A stretch of DNA of 64,000 bases from Conexibacter woesei Iso977N (GCF_000424625.1 NZ_AUKG01000002.1:930001-994000); one strand, 5' to 3'; shown: positions 18,002 to 27,370, counted from the stretch's first letter. Notes: generated from the sequence alone by a model not told the origin. Numbers and translations are program-made.

Positions 18002-18390
18002 AGCGTCACCACGTCGCGGGTGGCGATCGCGTCGAGCTCGACCTCGACGAGGCAGTCCTTCGGGATCAGCTCGGCGACGTGCAGCGTGGTGTTGGCGGGG
18101 TTGATGCCGCGGAACGCCTCGCCGTGGGCCTCGACCGCGGAGCGCCAGTCGGCGCCGGCCAGCAGGTAGACGCGGGTGCGGAAGACGTCCTCACGGGCGG
18201 CGCCGAGCGCGGCGGCGCCCTCGAGCGCGCAGCGGATGCACTCGGCGGTCTGCTCGCGCACGTCGCCGTGGCAGGTGCCGGTCGCGTCGGTCGCGGCGGT
18301 CCCGGCGACGGAGACGAGGTCGCCGATCCGGGTCGCGCGGGAGTAGGACGCGAGCTCCTCGAAGGGGCTGCCGCTTCTGAGCGTGTGCAT
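17998..18390 (-). CDS. RidA-family enamine/imine deaminase
   Basis: 130 aa, full length for the family. Motifs include SVAGTAATDATG, a central REDVFRTRVYLLAG containing the active-site Arg, and the late GINPANTTLHVAELIPKDCL. RidA hydrolyses reactive 2-aminoacrylate-type enamines made by PLP enzymes, protecting them. The PLP enzyme gene follows with a 4-bp overlap. A -10-like TAGTCT ends 6 nt before ATG 18390, predicting a leaderless message. Confidence 0.92.
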   Translation of the reverse strand: MHTLRSGSPFEELASYSRATRIGDLVSVAGTAATDATGTCHGDVREQTAECIRCALEGAAALGAAREDVFRTRVYLLAGADWRSAVEAHGEAFRGINPANTTLHVAELIPKDCLVEVELDAIATRDVVTL

Positions 18391-18396
18391 AGGGGC

Positions 18397-18425
18397 AGAC
18401 TACCGCCCTGTCCAGTATTGTGGAC
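18397..18425. promoter_or_regulatory. Divergent promoter region with 16-bp palindrome
   Basis: GTCCAGTATTGTGGAC (18410-18425) is a perfect 5-bp dyad with a 6-bp centre. It lies just upstream of the minus-strand -10-like TAGTCT (18402-18397) of the RidA operon and before TATCTT (18437-18442), a possible plus-strand -10 of the peptidase gene. A single repressor here could control both directions. Confidence 0.45.
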
Positions 18426-18456
18426 GGCCCGTGCACTATCTTGTGAAAGGCGCTGC

Positions 18457-19635
18457 ATGAGCGTTGAGGCTCCGTCCGTCCTGATGTACGCCGACACCAC
18501 CCGGTCGGCCGAGCTGCGCAACGAGGTCCCGCACACCGTGCACGACCCGTTCCTGTACATCGAGCACGGTGGGAGCAGGTACGCCGTGCTGCGGTCGCTC
18601 GAGGTCGCGCGGATGAGCGAGGTCGAGGGGATGACCGCGCTGCCGCTGGAGGACTTCGGGCTGGACGAGCTGATGGCCTCCGGGCTCAGCGGCGACGCCG
18701 CCGCGCTGGAGATCGCGGTGCGGGCGTGCTCGAAGCTGGGTGTGACGCGCGCGTTGGTCCCGCCGGCGTTCCCGGTCGCGCACGCCGACCGGCTGCGCGC
18801 GGCGGGGGTTGAGCTCGTGGTCGATCCCGAGGGGTTCGAGCGGCGCCGGCGCGTGAAGTCCCCGGCGCAGCTGGCGGGGATCAGGCGCGCGCAGACGGCC
18901 GCCGAGGCGGCGGTCGCCGCGGTCGCACGCATGTTGTATGACTCGACACCGGGCAGCGACGGGGGCCTGGTGCTCGACTGGGGGCCGCTGACGTGCGAAC
19001 GCCTGAAGGAGGGCGTGGCGGCGGCCTTCCAGCGCAACGGCTGCAGTGGCGACGACGTGATCGTCGCGCACGGGCCGCAGACGTGCATCGGGCACCACTC
19101 GGGGTCCGGGCAGGTGTTCGCGGGGGAGCCGGTGACGGTCGACCTCTGCCCGCGCGATCCGGAGACCGGGTGCTACACGGACATCACGCGGACGTTCGTG
19201 TTCGGCGAGGTGAACGACGAGCTGGCGTTGTACTGGCGGTTGGTCGACGAGTCGCTGCGGGATGTCCTGGCGGCGATCAGGCCGGGGCTGCCGGTGGCGG
19301 AGCTGCACCGGATCTCGTGCGCGCCGTTCGAGCGCGAGGGGCAGCCGACGCAGCTGTCGAAGAAGCCGGGGACGGTGCTGAACGAGGGGTTCTTCCACTC
19401 CTTGGGGCATGGTGTAGGCCTTGAGATCCACGAGGCGCCGGCGTTGAACCAGAACGAGGACGTGCTGGTCGTCGGCGACGTGATCGCGGTCGAGCCGGGG
19501 TGCTACCGCCAGGGGTTCGGCGGGGTCCGGCTGGAGGACCTGGTGCTGGTGACCGAGACCGGGGGCGAGCTGTTGACCGACTACCCCTATGAGCTCACGC
19601 CGGTGCTGGTCGAGCGCGGCGCTGTCGCGGCGTGA
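18457..19635 (+). CDS. M24-family metallopeptidase (Xaa-Pro aminopeptidase type)
   Basis: 392 aa from ATG 18457, with GAAAGG at 18445-18450 as ribosome site. An N-terminal creatinase-like domain is followed by the pita-bread fold with the five metal ligands: Asp in VTVDLCPRD, Asp in TDITRTFVFG, His in FFHSLGHGVGLEIHE, Glu in IAVEPGCY and Glu in GGVRLEDLVL. It removes N-terminal residues before proline, probably in the cytoplasm (no signal peptide). The downstream M20 peptidase overlaps by 4 bp. Together with the divergent RidA/PLP genes this suggests peptide and amino-acid breakdown. Confidence 0.92.
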   Translation: MSVEAPSVLMYADTTRSAELRNEVPHTVHDPFLYIEHGGSRYAVLRSLEVARMSEVEGMTALPLEDFGLDELMASGLSGDAAALEIAVRACSKLGVTRALVPPAFPVAHADRLRAAGVELVVDPEGFERRRRVKSPAQLAGIRRAQTAAEAAVAAVARMLYDSTPGSDGGLVLDWGPLTCERLKEGVAAAFQRNGCSGDDVIVAHGPQTCIGHHSGSGQVFAGEPVTVDLCPRDPETGCYTDITRTFVFGEVNDELALYWRLVDESLRDVLAAIRPGLPVAELHRISCAPFEREGQPTQLSKKPGTVLNEGFFHSLGHGVGLEIHEAPALNQNEDVLVVGDVIAVEPGCYRQGFGGVRLEDLVLVTETGGELLTDYPYELTPVLVERGAVAA

Positions 19636-20981
19636 TCGACGCCTACATCTCGGAGCACCGCGACCGCTTCGTCGCGGACTGGCAGACGTGCTGTCGGTTC
19701 CCGTCGGTGAGCGGGGCGCGGGCGGCGATCGAGGACTGCGCGGACTGGATCGAGGGGCGGATGGCGCCGCTGTTCGACGACGTGTGGCGGATCGAGATCG
19801 AGGGTCAGGGGCCGCTGGTCTGCGGCGAGTGGACCGGGACGGGGCCGGGCCGCTTGTTGATCTACACGCACTACGACGTGCAGCCCGCGGGCGACGCCGC
19901 GCTCTGGGCGTCGGATCCGTTCGGCGCGGAGATCCGCGACGGCAAGATGTACGCGCGGGGCGCGTGCGACGACAAGGCCGACGTGACGGCGCGGCTGCAG
20001 GCTCTGGAGGCCTGGCGCGCGTCGCTCGGCGGCGAGCGCCCGCCGTTCACCATCATCTTCATCTCGGATCCGGCCGAGGAGATCGGCTCGCCCGGTCTCG
20101 CCGAGGCGCTGGCGGCCAACGCCGACCGGTTGCACGCCGACGCGTGCCTCTGGGAGTCGTTCCTGCGTGACGAGGACGGGCGGCCCGGGATCGGCTTCGG
20201 CTGTCGCGGCAACCTCGAGGCGACGTTGTCGTTGAGGTTGTTGAAGGCCGACCAGCACACGGCCTTCGCCTCGATCCTGCGCTCCGCGCCGCTGGAGCTG
20301 ATGCGCGCCGTGAGCACGCTGCAGGACGAGACCGGCCACATCACCGTCGAAGGCTGGACCGCAGGCGCGCTCCAGCCGACCACGTCGCAACTGACCGCCG
20401 CCCGAGCCATCCCTCTGCCACGGGCGGCGGTCACCCGCGACGACGGCACGAACCCCTTCAAGCCCGGCGACGACGAGTCCCTCGCCACCAACCTCGTCTT
20501 CGAGCCGTCCATGAGCGTGTCGAGGTTCATCGTCGGCGCCGACAACGTCGGCTCCGTGCCCGCGGAGGCGAGCATCACGCTGCGCTTCTCGCTGGTGCCG
20601 GACCAGGATCCTGAGCACTGCCTCTCAGCCCTCCGCGCCCACCTGGCCGCGGTCGCATCCGACATCACCGTCGAGGCAGGCCGGATGATCCTCCCTGCCT
20701 CCTCGCCGATGGAGACACCCTTCGCCACGGCGACGATCTCCGCCGCCGCCGAGGTCTTCGGCGAACCCGCCATCTACCCCGTCCTGATCGGGGCGGGCCC
20801 CGGCCGCATGGTCCTCGACACCCTTGGTGCACCCGTCATCTCACCCGCCGGCACCCTCCGCCCGGACGGCAACATGCACGGCCCCAACGAGCACGGCGCG
20901 ATCACCGACTACCTCGACCACATCCGCTTCACCACCCACCTCCTGACCCACCTCGCCACCCTCGGCGGCCCTACCGCCTAA
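19632..20981 (+). CDS. M20-family zinc dipeptidase/carboxypeptidase
   Basis: 449 aa, GTG 19632 overlapping the previous stop (GTGA). Zinc ligand and catalytic motifs: YTHYDVQPAGD (His, Asp), ARGACDDKADVTARL (Asp), ISDPAEEIGSPG (catalytic Glu and ligand). The dimerisation lid domain occupies about residues 190-330 and is followed by the C-terminal NMHGPNEHGAI with a late His ligand. Likely hydrolyses dipeptides or N-acyl amino acids. Forms an operon with the M24 peptidase. Confidence 0.92.
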   Translation: MIDAYISEHRDRFVADWQTCCRFPSVSGARAAIEDCADWIEGRMAPLFDDVWRIEIEGQGPLVCGEWTGTGPGRLLIYTHYDVQPAGDAALWASDPFGAEIRDGKMYARGACDDKADVTARLQALEAWRASLGGERPPFTIIFISDPAEEIGSPGLAEALAANADRLHADACLWESFLRDEDGRPGIGFGCRGNLEATLSLRLLKADQHTAFASILRSAPLELMRAVSTLQDETGHITVEGWTAGALQPTTSQLTAARAIPLPRAAVTRDDGTNPFKPGDDESLATNLVFEPSMSVSRFIVGADNVGSVPAEASITLRFSLVPDQDPEHCLSALRAHLAAVASDITVEAGRMILPASSPMETPFATATISAAAEVFGEPAIYPVLIGAGPGRMVLDTLGAPVISPAGTLRPDGNMHGPNEHGAITDYLDHIRFTTHLLTHLATLGGPTA

Positions 20982-20987
20982 CCGCAC

Positions 20988-21312
20988 CTCCCTCGGTAGA
21001 CGCGCCTCGACTCGCCGCAGCACTTCCGGCCTCAGTGGCCGCGGTGTCGGTCAGCGGCGACGCGGTCGTACTGCCTATTGATCGCGAATCCCCCGTGGCG
21101 ATGCGCAGCTGCGCCTCGCTCCGCCATCGCCTCTGACTCGCGTCTCGCCCGACTGCCGCGTCTCCCTCGGTACACGCGCCTCGACTGGCCGTAGCACTTC
21201 CGGCCTAAGTGACCGCGGTGTCGGTCAGCGGCGACGCCGTCGTATCGCCTATCGGTCACGAATCCCCCGTGTCTCCGCGCGGCTGCGCGTCGCTCCGCCG
21301 TCGGCCCTGACT
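20988..21312. repeat. Two diverged ~150-bp repeat units in a non-coding gap
   Basis: Unit 1 is 20988-21138 and unit 2 is 21162-21312, with a period of 174 bp. Both start CTCCCTCGGTA, share GTAGCACTTCCGGCCT-like and CGGTGTCGGTCAGCGGCGAC blocks and CGAATCCCCCGTG, and end in CGCTCCGCC plus CTGACT. They fill the 330-bp gap between the M20 gene and the sensor-kinase gene. No gene or clear promoter is seen in it. Confidence 0.8.
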
Positions 21313-22607
21313 TACTCCGGCGTCGGGCCGTGGACGGCGGGGAGGGTCAGGATGAAGTGGCCGCCGGGGCCGGGGCCGAGGGTGATGGTGCCGCCGCAGG
21401 AGTGGATCAGGCGGCGGGAGAGGGGGAGGCCGAGGCCGGCGGAGCCGGGTGAGGTGCCGCGGGTGCCGGGGTCGAAGGCGGATTCGCCGAGGGCGGGGGA
21501 CATGCCGGGGCCGTCGTCGCGGATCGCGAGCTGCACGGTGCCGGCGGAGGACGACAGCTCCAAGGTCACCCGGGAGGATGCGTGGCGGTGGGCGTTGTCC
21601 AGGAGCGGCGCCAGCGCGCGGCGGATGATGTCGGGTTCGCCCTCGGCCAACGGGGGCGTCCCGTCCACGACGAGCTCGACGTCGGGGATCTCGCGGGCCA
21701 AGGACACCATGTCGACCGCTGAGGCCGACGGATCCAACTCACGGCGCGCCACCGCCAGCAGCGTGTCGATCGCCCCGGTCAGCCGCTCCGACTGCGACAC
21801 GATCGACGTCAGCGCCTCCGTCCGCGCGTCCTCGTCGTCGTCGATGGCCAGCTCGGCCCGCCCGCGGATCCCGGCCACCGGCGTCCGCAGCTCGTGCGCG
21901 ACCTCCGCGGCGAAGCGCTGCTCGTGGCGCCGCGACGCCGCGATCCGCGCCAGCAGGCCGTCCAGCGTCGCCGCCAGCCCGGTCAGCTCGTCGCGCGGCG
22001 GCCCCATCCCGAAGCGGCGGTCGAGGTCGTGCGCGCCCCAGTCCTCGGCCTCGGCCGTCATCCGCGCGACCGGCTCCAGCGCCCGGTCGATCGCCCGTCG
22101 CAGCGCCAGCCCGCCCGCCAACAACACCAACAACGCCAGGACCAACGACCCCAACAACACGACCTGCTGGAGATCCTCCAGCGGCTCGGTTGAGATCCCG
22201 ACGACGACCGCACCCACGACGCGCCCGTCACGTCCCCGGACCGGCTCGACGCGCAGCGACACGTCGCCCGGCCCGTCGTGCTCGCCCGCCTGCGCCGCGC
22301 GCCCCAGCCTCACCGCCGTCGCGTCGAGCTTCGACGACACGTTCTCCGGCCGCTCGACCACCCGCGAACCCTCGAGCACCCACGCCCGCCGATCCAGCAC
22401 CTCGTCGTTGGCTCCCTCACGCACCGACACCCGCGACCCGTCGACGACCAGCGTCGCCAGGAGCCCCTCGGCCCGCGTCCGCAGCTCGGTCGACGTCTCA
22501 TGATGTACGCGAACGTCGAGCAGCACGTTCCCCACCAACAACAGCGCGCCCAGCCCCAGGGCGAGCGTCACCAGCGACGTGACCAGCAACCGGTTGCGGA
22601 AGCTCAC
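21312..22607 (-). CDS. Two-component sensor histidine kinase (HisKA type, HAMP domain)
   Basis: 431 aa from GTG 22607, overlapping the response-regulator stop. Membrane segment 1 is about residues 8-28; an extracytoplasmic region of about 110 residues follows; segment 2 is about residues 145-165; then comes a HAMP region. The H-box is FAAEVAHELRTPVAGIRG with His238 as phosphate acceptor. N-box LAPLLDNAHRHA, G1 IRDDGPGMSP and G2 GSAGLGLPLSRRLI complete the ATPase domain. Signal unknown. It pairs with the OmpR-type regulator encoded immediately upstream. Confidence 0.92.
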   Translation of the reverse strand: MSFRNRLLVTSLVTLALGLGALLLVGNVLLDVRVHHETSTELRTRAEGLLATLVVDGSRVSVREGANDEVLDRRAWVLEGSRVVERPENVSSKLDATAVRLGRAAQAGEHDGPGDVSLRVEPVRGRDGRVVGAVVVGISTEPLEDLQQVVLLGSLVLALLVLLAGGLALRRAIDRALEPVARMTAEAEDWGAHDLDRRFGMGPPRDELTGLAATLDGLLARIAASRRHEQRFAAEVAHELRTPVAGIRGRAELAIDDDEDARTEALTSIVSQSERLTGAIDTLLAVARRELDPSASAVDMVSLAREIPDVELVVDGTPPLAEGEPDIIRRALAPLLDNAHRHASSRVTLELSSSAGTVQLAIRDDGPGMSPALGESAFDPGTRGTSPGSAGLGLPLSRRLIHSCGGTITLGPGPGGHFILTLPAVHGPTPE

Positions 22608-23293
22608 CGGAGCTCGTACCCGAGCCCGCGCCGCGTGTGGATCGCCTGCTCGACCCCCGCATCGCGCAGCTTGCGCCGCAGCCGCGCGAGGTACGCGTCG
22701 AGCGTGTTGTCGTGGACGATCGCGCCCTCCGGCCACCCGGCGCTGACCAGCGTCGCCCGCCGGACCACCTCGCCCGGCCGCGCCGCCAGCGCGGCGAGCA
22801 GCCGGAACTCCGTCGGCGTCAGCGGGATCCGGACGTCCTCGTGCAGGACCGCGTGGGCGGAGGGATCGAGACGCAGCGCCGGCGCGTCGCCGTCGTCGCG
22901 CGGTGCGGGCTCCGCGGACGGCCCGCGCCGCACCAGCGCCTGCACCCGCACCAGCAGCTCCGCGAGCGCGAACGGCTTCGTCAGGTAGTCGTCGCCCCCG
23001 GCGTGGAACCCGCTCAGCCGGTCCGGCAGCGCGTCGCGCGCGGTCAGGAACAGCACCGGCGTCGCGACGCCCTGCGCCCGCAGCGCCTGGCACACATCGC
23101 GCCCGTCGGCGTCCGGCAGCCCGACGTCCAGCACCAGCACGTCGAACGACCCGCCGCCGTCGCCCGCGAACGACCGCACCGCGTCCGCCCCCGTGGCGAC
23201 CGCGACGACCGCGAAGCCCTCGCGCTCCAGCGCACGCCGGACCACGCCCCGCAGCTCGTCGTCGTCCTCGCAGATCCCGGCCCGCAGCTCCAC
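22604..23293 (-). CDS. OmpR/PhoB-family response regulator
   Basis: 229 aa from GTG 23293. The receiver domain has the acidic pocket ICEDDDELR, phospho-acceptor Asp in VLVLDVGLPDADGRD, the conserved Thr in LFLTARDALPDR and Lys in YLTKPFALAEL. The C-terminal winged helix includes PLTPTEFRLLAALAARPGEV and DNTLDAYLARLRRKLRDAG. It is co-transcribed with the kinase (4-bp overlap). A 9-bp inverted repeat upstream (23349-23379) may be its own operator and could also act on the divergent secreted protein. Confidence 0.93.
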   Translation of the reverse strand: MELRAGICEDDDELRGVVRRALEREGFAVVAVATGADAVRSFAGDGGGSFDVLVLDVGLPDADGRDVCQALRAQGVATPVLFLTARDALPDRLSGFHAGGDDYLTKPFALAELLVRVQALVRRGPSAEPAPRDDGDAPALRLDPSAHAVLHEDVRIPLTPTEFRLLAALAARPGEVVRRATLVSAGWPEGAIVHDNTLDAYLARLRRKLRDAGVEQAIHTRRGLGYELR

Positions 23294-23348
23294 GCCCCGG
23301 ATGGTAAGCGCCCCACACCCGACGACCCTGACCGCAACCTGAACACGC

Positions 23349-23379
23349 GACGCCCGTTTCCCCCACCAAGACGGGCGTC
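23349..23379. promoter_or_regulatory. Inverted repeat between divergent genes
   Basis: GACGCCCGT (23349-23357) and ACGGGCGTC (23371-23379) are perfect 9-bp arms with half-site centres 22 bp apart, about two helical turns. It lies between the response-regulator start (23293, minus) and the DUF4394 protein start (23418, plus). A dimer-binding operator is more likely than a terminator given the divergent context. Confidence 0.45.
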
Positions 23380-23417
23380 CAGCCCCGTCGAACCCCTCAA
23401 CTAGGATGCGCAACCGA

Positions 23418-25691
23418 ATGATCCGATCGAGAACCCTCGCCACATTCGCGGGCGCCGTCGCGCTGCTCTGCGCGGCCGCTGCGCCCGCGGCCGACGCGGC
23501 GCCGTCGCAGACCGCCTACGCGCTCTCCAACGGCAGGCTTCTGTCGTTCGCCACGTCCGCGCCGGCCACGACCGTGCAGACCGACACGATCCGCGGCGTC
23601 GCCCCCGGCGAGAGCCTCGTCGCGCTCACCGTCCGGCCCCAGAACGGCGCCTTCTACGCGCTCGGCGTCAACGCCGCGGGCGACACCGGCACGCTCTACG
23701 TCATCGGGATCGACGGCAACTCGGGCCTCGACTGGCCGGCCGGCGCCGTCCCGGTCGGGGCGGTCGGCTCGATCGCGCTCACGACCGATGGCGCGACGGC
23801 CGTCGACCTCCCTGCCTCCGGCTACGGCATGGCGTTCAGCCCGGCCGCCGACCGCGTCCGCGTCACGACGACCGGCGGCCTCAACTTCCGGATCAACCCC
23901 AACACCGGCACGCCGGTCGACGGTGACAACGGCGGCTCGGCCGGCAGCGTGACCGGCACCAACCCGGACGGCGCGCTGCACGGCGCTTCGACGAGCGCGG
24001 GCGGCATCGGCTACACCGACGCGCGCCTCAACGCCACGGCGACCACGGCCTACACCTTCGACGCGGCCGGCGGCGAGCTCGCGCTCCTCAACCCGCCCAA
24101 CGCCGGCAACCAGACCGGTGCGATCGCGCTGACGCACGGCGGGGCGCCGTTCGCGCCCGGCTCGGTCGCCGGCTTCGCGATCGACCCGGACACCAGGGCG
24201 CCTGCGAGCAACCAGCCCGTCACCGCCGGCACCGGCTACGCGGCGCTGAAGCTCGGCACCACGACCAGCCTGTACAAGATCGACCTCGCCGGCGGCGCGG
24301 TCACCGACGCCGGCACGATCGGCGACGGCACCGTGCCGATCCAGTCGCTCGCGCTCCCGCGCGACGCGGACATCGCCGGCTACCCGGCGATCGGCCTCGA
24401 CGCCGACGGCACCGACACGCTGCACCGCTTCCAGACGACGACGCCCGGCAGCCAGACGTCGCTCGCCGTGACCGGATTGACGGCCGGCGAGCACCTCGCA
24501 GGTGTGTCGTGGCGGACCCAGACCGGCCAGCTCGTCGGCGTCGGGATCGACGCCGCGGCCGACACCGGCACGATCTACCGGATCGACCCGCAGAGCGGAG
24601 CGGCGACCGCGATCGGCACGCCCGGGGGCCTGTCGTGGGTCGACAGCGGTGGCGCCACGGTCGACCTGCCGGCCTCCGGCTGGGGCGTCGACGTCGCTCC
24701 GGTCTATGACCAGCTCCGGATCAGCAACGCCAACGGGCTCAACCTGCGCGCATCGCTGACCAGCGGCGCGCCGATCGACGGCAACTTCGGCGGCGCCGCG
24801 GGCAGCGTGGCCGGGACCAACCCGGACCACCCGTGGACCGACGAGCCGCCCGGCGCGATCGGACCGACCTCGATCGCCTACGCCTACGCGTGGCCGCACA
24901 CGACGCTCGACGCCCCGAACGACGTCGCCTTCGCGCTGGAGCCCGGCACCGACAAGCTGCTGTACACGGTCACGGCGAACGCCGGGTCCTTCAGCCAGGC
25001 TCCCCAATCCACGGTGACCCTCGGTGGCACCACGCTGGACTTCGGCCCGATCACCGCGGCCGACATCCCGTGGGGCAACGGCGGAAGGTGGACCGAGGTG
25101 ATGATCACGTCGCTGGTCGTCGGCGGCACACCGGGCCTCTACAGCATCGTCACCCTCAACGCCGAGGCCCAGAGGCTCGGCACGTTGCCGACCGCGCTCT
25201 CGGCGTTGGCCGTCGGCGCGGCGGAGCTGCCGCACCCGGTCAGGGCGATCGACGACCCGCCGCCGCCAGCAACGCACCAGGACGACACGACCGAAAGGAC
25301 GACGCCGACCCCGACGCCGACCCCGGCGCCCTACGTCGCGCCCCTGAAGCCGATCGTGCCGATCGGGACGCCGCAGCCAGGTGACCACACCGCGCCGGTC
25401 CTCAAGGGCCTGAAGGTTTCGACGAGCACCAAGCGGCGCCTGACCGTCAGCTTCACGGCGTCGGAGGCGGGCAAGGCCACCATCAAGCTGACCCGTACCG
25501 TCAAGCACGGCAGGAGGACGGTTCGCAAGACCTACAGGTCGGTCGCCAAGACGATCAACAAGGCCGGCAAGGTCACGGTGACGTTCAAGGGCCTCGAGGC
25601 CGGCCTGCGGCTGCGGGTCGAGATCACGTTGAAGGACAAGGTGGGCAACGCCGCCAGGACCGCGCTGAAGAGCGCGACCGTGCGGCGCTAG
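23418..25691 (+). CDS. Secreted protein with two DUF4394 domains
   Basis: 757 aa from ATG 23418; ATG 23406 is also in frame, but a -10-like TAGGAT (23402-23407) overlaps it, so the downstream ATG is preferred. A signal peptide with an AAPAADAAPS-like cleavage region opens it. Two DUF4394 copies (about residues 35-310 and 320-610) each have TGTLYVIGID/TGTIYRIDPQ, a VDLPASGYGM/VDLPASGWGV motif, and paired GLNFR/GLNLR and GSAGSV/GAAGSV blocks. A Thr-Pro linker (TPTPTPTPAP) leads to a Lys-rich C-terminal domain with an Ig-like appearance. Function unknown; probably exported and wall-associated. Its stop shares CTAG with the convergent kinase gene. Confidence 0.85.
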   Translation: MIRSRTLATFAGAVALLCAAAAPAADAAPSQTAYALSNGRLLSFATSAPATTVQTDTIRGVAPGESLVALTVRPQNGAFYALGVNAAGDTGTLYVIGIDGNSGLDWPAGAVPVGAVGSIALTTDGATAVDLPASGYGMAFSPAADRVRVTTTGGLNFRINPNTGTPVDGDNGGSAGSVTGTNPDGALHGASTSAGGIGYTDARLNATATTAYTFDAAGGELALLNPPNAGNQTGAIALTHGGAPFAPGSVAGFAIDPDTRAPASNQPVTAGTGYAALKLGTTTSLYKIDLAGGAVTDAGTIGDGTVPIQSLALPRDADIAGYPAIGLDADGTDTLHRFQTTTPGSQTSLAVTGLTAGEHLAGVSWRTQTGQLVGVGIDAAADTGTIYRIDPQSGAATAIGTPGGLSWVDSGGATVDLPASGWGVDVAPVYDQLRISNANGLNLRASLTSGAPIDGNFGGAAGSVAGTNPDHPWTDEPPGAIGPTSIAYAYAWPHTTLDAPNDVAFALEPGTDKLLYTVTANAGSFSQAPQSTVTLGGTTLDFGPITAADIPWGNGGRWTEVMITSLVVGGTPGLYSIVTLNAEAQRLGTLPTALSALAVGAAELPHPVRAIDDPPPPATHQDDTTERTTPTPTPTPAPYVAPLKPIVPIGTPQPGDHTAPVLKGLKVSTSTKRRLTVSFTASEAGKATIKLTRTVKHGRRTVRKTYRSVAKTINKAGKVTVTFKGLEAGLRLRVEITLKDKVGNAARTALKSATVRR

Positions 25692-27361
25692 CGACGGTCA
25701 CCGCCGCCGAGCTGCCGTCCCAGCGGCGGCTCGGCGAGCGGGAGCGTCGCCTCGACGGTCGTCCCCGCGCCTGGGGAGGACGTGATGACGAGCGTCCCGC
25801 CGAGCAGCTCCGCGCGTTCGCGCATCCCGAGGACGCCGAAGCCGTCGGTCGCGCGGGCCGGGTCGAAGCCGGAGCCGTCGTCGCGGACGCTCAGCTCGAC
25901 GCGGCCGCCCGCGACCGCGACCGTCGCCACCGCCCGCCGGGCGCCGCCGTGCTTGCGCGCGTTGGACAGCGCCTCCTGGACGATCCGGTAGATCGCGATC
26001 TGCCGGTCCGGATCGGCGACGACGCCGTCGTCGACGGCCACATCGAGGTCGACATCCAGGCCGGACGACGCGCTGCGCTCGGCCAGCGCGCCGATCGCCG
26101 CCGCCAGCCCCAGCTCGTCGAGCGCCGCCGGGCGCAGCTCGGTGATCAGCGCGCGCAGCGTCGCGATCTCGCCGTCGAGCTGCCCGAGCGCCTCGGTCAG
26201 GAGCGAGTCCAGCGCCGCCGGGTCGGCCGCGCCCGCCGCGCGCCGCGCCGCCGCCAGCCCGAGCCGCAGCGCGGCCAGCGACTGCAGCGTCTCGTCGTGC
26301 AGCTCGCGCGCCCAGCGGGCGCGCTCGGCCTCGGTCGCCGCGATCCGCATCCGCCGCTGCTCGGTCGCCGCGTTCTGCGCGGTCGCGACCGCCGTCGCCG
26401 CGCTCGCCGCGAAGGACTCCATCAACCGCACGTCGTCGTCGCCGATCCGCCCGGCCGCGATCAGGACCCCGTACGGCGCGCCGCGGAAGACCAGCGGCAC
26501 CGCCAGCCCCGCCGTCGCGCTGAACCCCAGCCGGCCAAGGCCATGCTCTTGGAAGCGCGCCGCGTTCTCCGGATCCTCCAACCGCTGCGTGACGAGCGTC
26601 CGCAGCGCGGCCTCCGCGACCGTGTCGCGCACCGGCACGCGCATCCCCACAAGGCCTACAGGAACCTCGCCGCTGGCCGCCGCGACGACCAGGTCGTCGC
26701 CGTCGAGGACCTCGATCGCCAGCGCGGGCGCGTCGACCAGCGCGCGGCCGCGCTCGGCGACCAACCCCAACACCTTGCCCACGTCGCTCTGCCCGCCCAG
26801 CGCCAGCGCGATCTGCACGGTGGCGTCGAGCGCCGCGACCGTCCGCACCAGCGCGCGCCGCTCGGTCTCCGACCCCGCGTAGCGGCGCGCGTGGTCGATC
26901 GCCACACCCGCGAAGTCGGCGAGCAACGTGAGCGCTCGCTCGTCCTCAGCGGAGAACTGCGCGCCGCCGGCCTTGTCGGTCAGGTACAGGTTCCCGTACG
27001 GCTCGCCGCCCGCCAGCACCGGCACGCCGAGGAACGCGTGCATCTTGGGGTGGTTGCCCGGGAAGCCGAACGAGTGCGGGTGCCCGCTCACCTCCGGCAG
27101 CCGCAGCGCCACCGGGTGGCTGATCAGCTCGCCGAGCACGCCGCGCCCGCGCGGCGGCGGCCCGATCGCGCGCGTCGCCTCCTCGTCCAGCCCGGACGTG
27201 ATGAACCGCGCCAGCCCCGTGCGTTCCTCATCGAGCACGCCGATCGCCGCGTAGCGCGCGCCGGTCAGCTCACGCGCCGCGACCAGGACCCGCTCCAGCG
27301 TGACGTCGAGGTCGAGGTCCTCGAGAACGCTCCGCGCGAGCTGCAGGACGCCGTCGAGCAT
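25688..27361 (-). CDS. GAF-domain sensor histidine kinase (NarL/DevS-type)
   Basis: 557 aa from ATG 27361; a TTG at 27370 with GGAG 3 nt upstream is an alternative. Two GAF domains (about residues 20-165 and 185-320) are followed by a HisKA_3 dimerisation region with ERARWARELHDETLQSLAAL, acceptor His355, and an HATPase domain with VQEALSNARKHG, VRDDGSGFDP and GFGVLGMRERAELLGG. It has no membrane segment, so it senses a cytoplasmic signal or redox state, as DevS/DosT-like kinases do; no heme ligand can be confirmed. It follows its response regulator directly. Confidence 0.92.
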   Translation of the reverse strand: MLDGVLQLARSVLEDLDLDVTLERVLVAARELTGARYAAIGVLDEERTGLARFITSGLDEEATRAIGPPPRGRGVLGELISHPVALRLPEVSGHPHSFGFPGNHPKMHAFLGVPVLAGGEPYGNLYLTDKAGGAQFSAEDERALTLLADFAGVAIDHARRYAGSETERRALVRTVAALDATVQIALALGGQSDVGKVLGLVAERGRALVDAPALAIEVLDGDDLVVAAASGEVPVGLVGMRVPVRDTVAEAALRTLVTQRLEDPENAARFQEHGLGRLGFSATAGLAVPLVFRGAPYGVLIAAGRIGDDDVRLMESFAASAATAVATAQNAATEQRRMRIAATEAERARWARELHDETLQSLAALRLGLAAARRAAGAADPAALDSLLTEALGQLDGEIATLRALITELRPAALDELGLAAAIGALAERSASSGLDVDLDVAVDDGVVADPDRQIAIYRIVQEALSNARKHGGARRAVATVAVAGGRVELSVRDDGSGFDPARATDGFGVLGMRERAELLGGTLVITSSPGAGTTVEATLPLAEPPLGRQLGGGDRR

Positions 27362-27370
27362 CGGCGACAA

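Noticed and set aside
20988-21312. Tandem units as an attachment site or origin
   Set aside because: No integrase, tRNA, dnaA box cluster or replication gene nearby.
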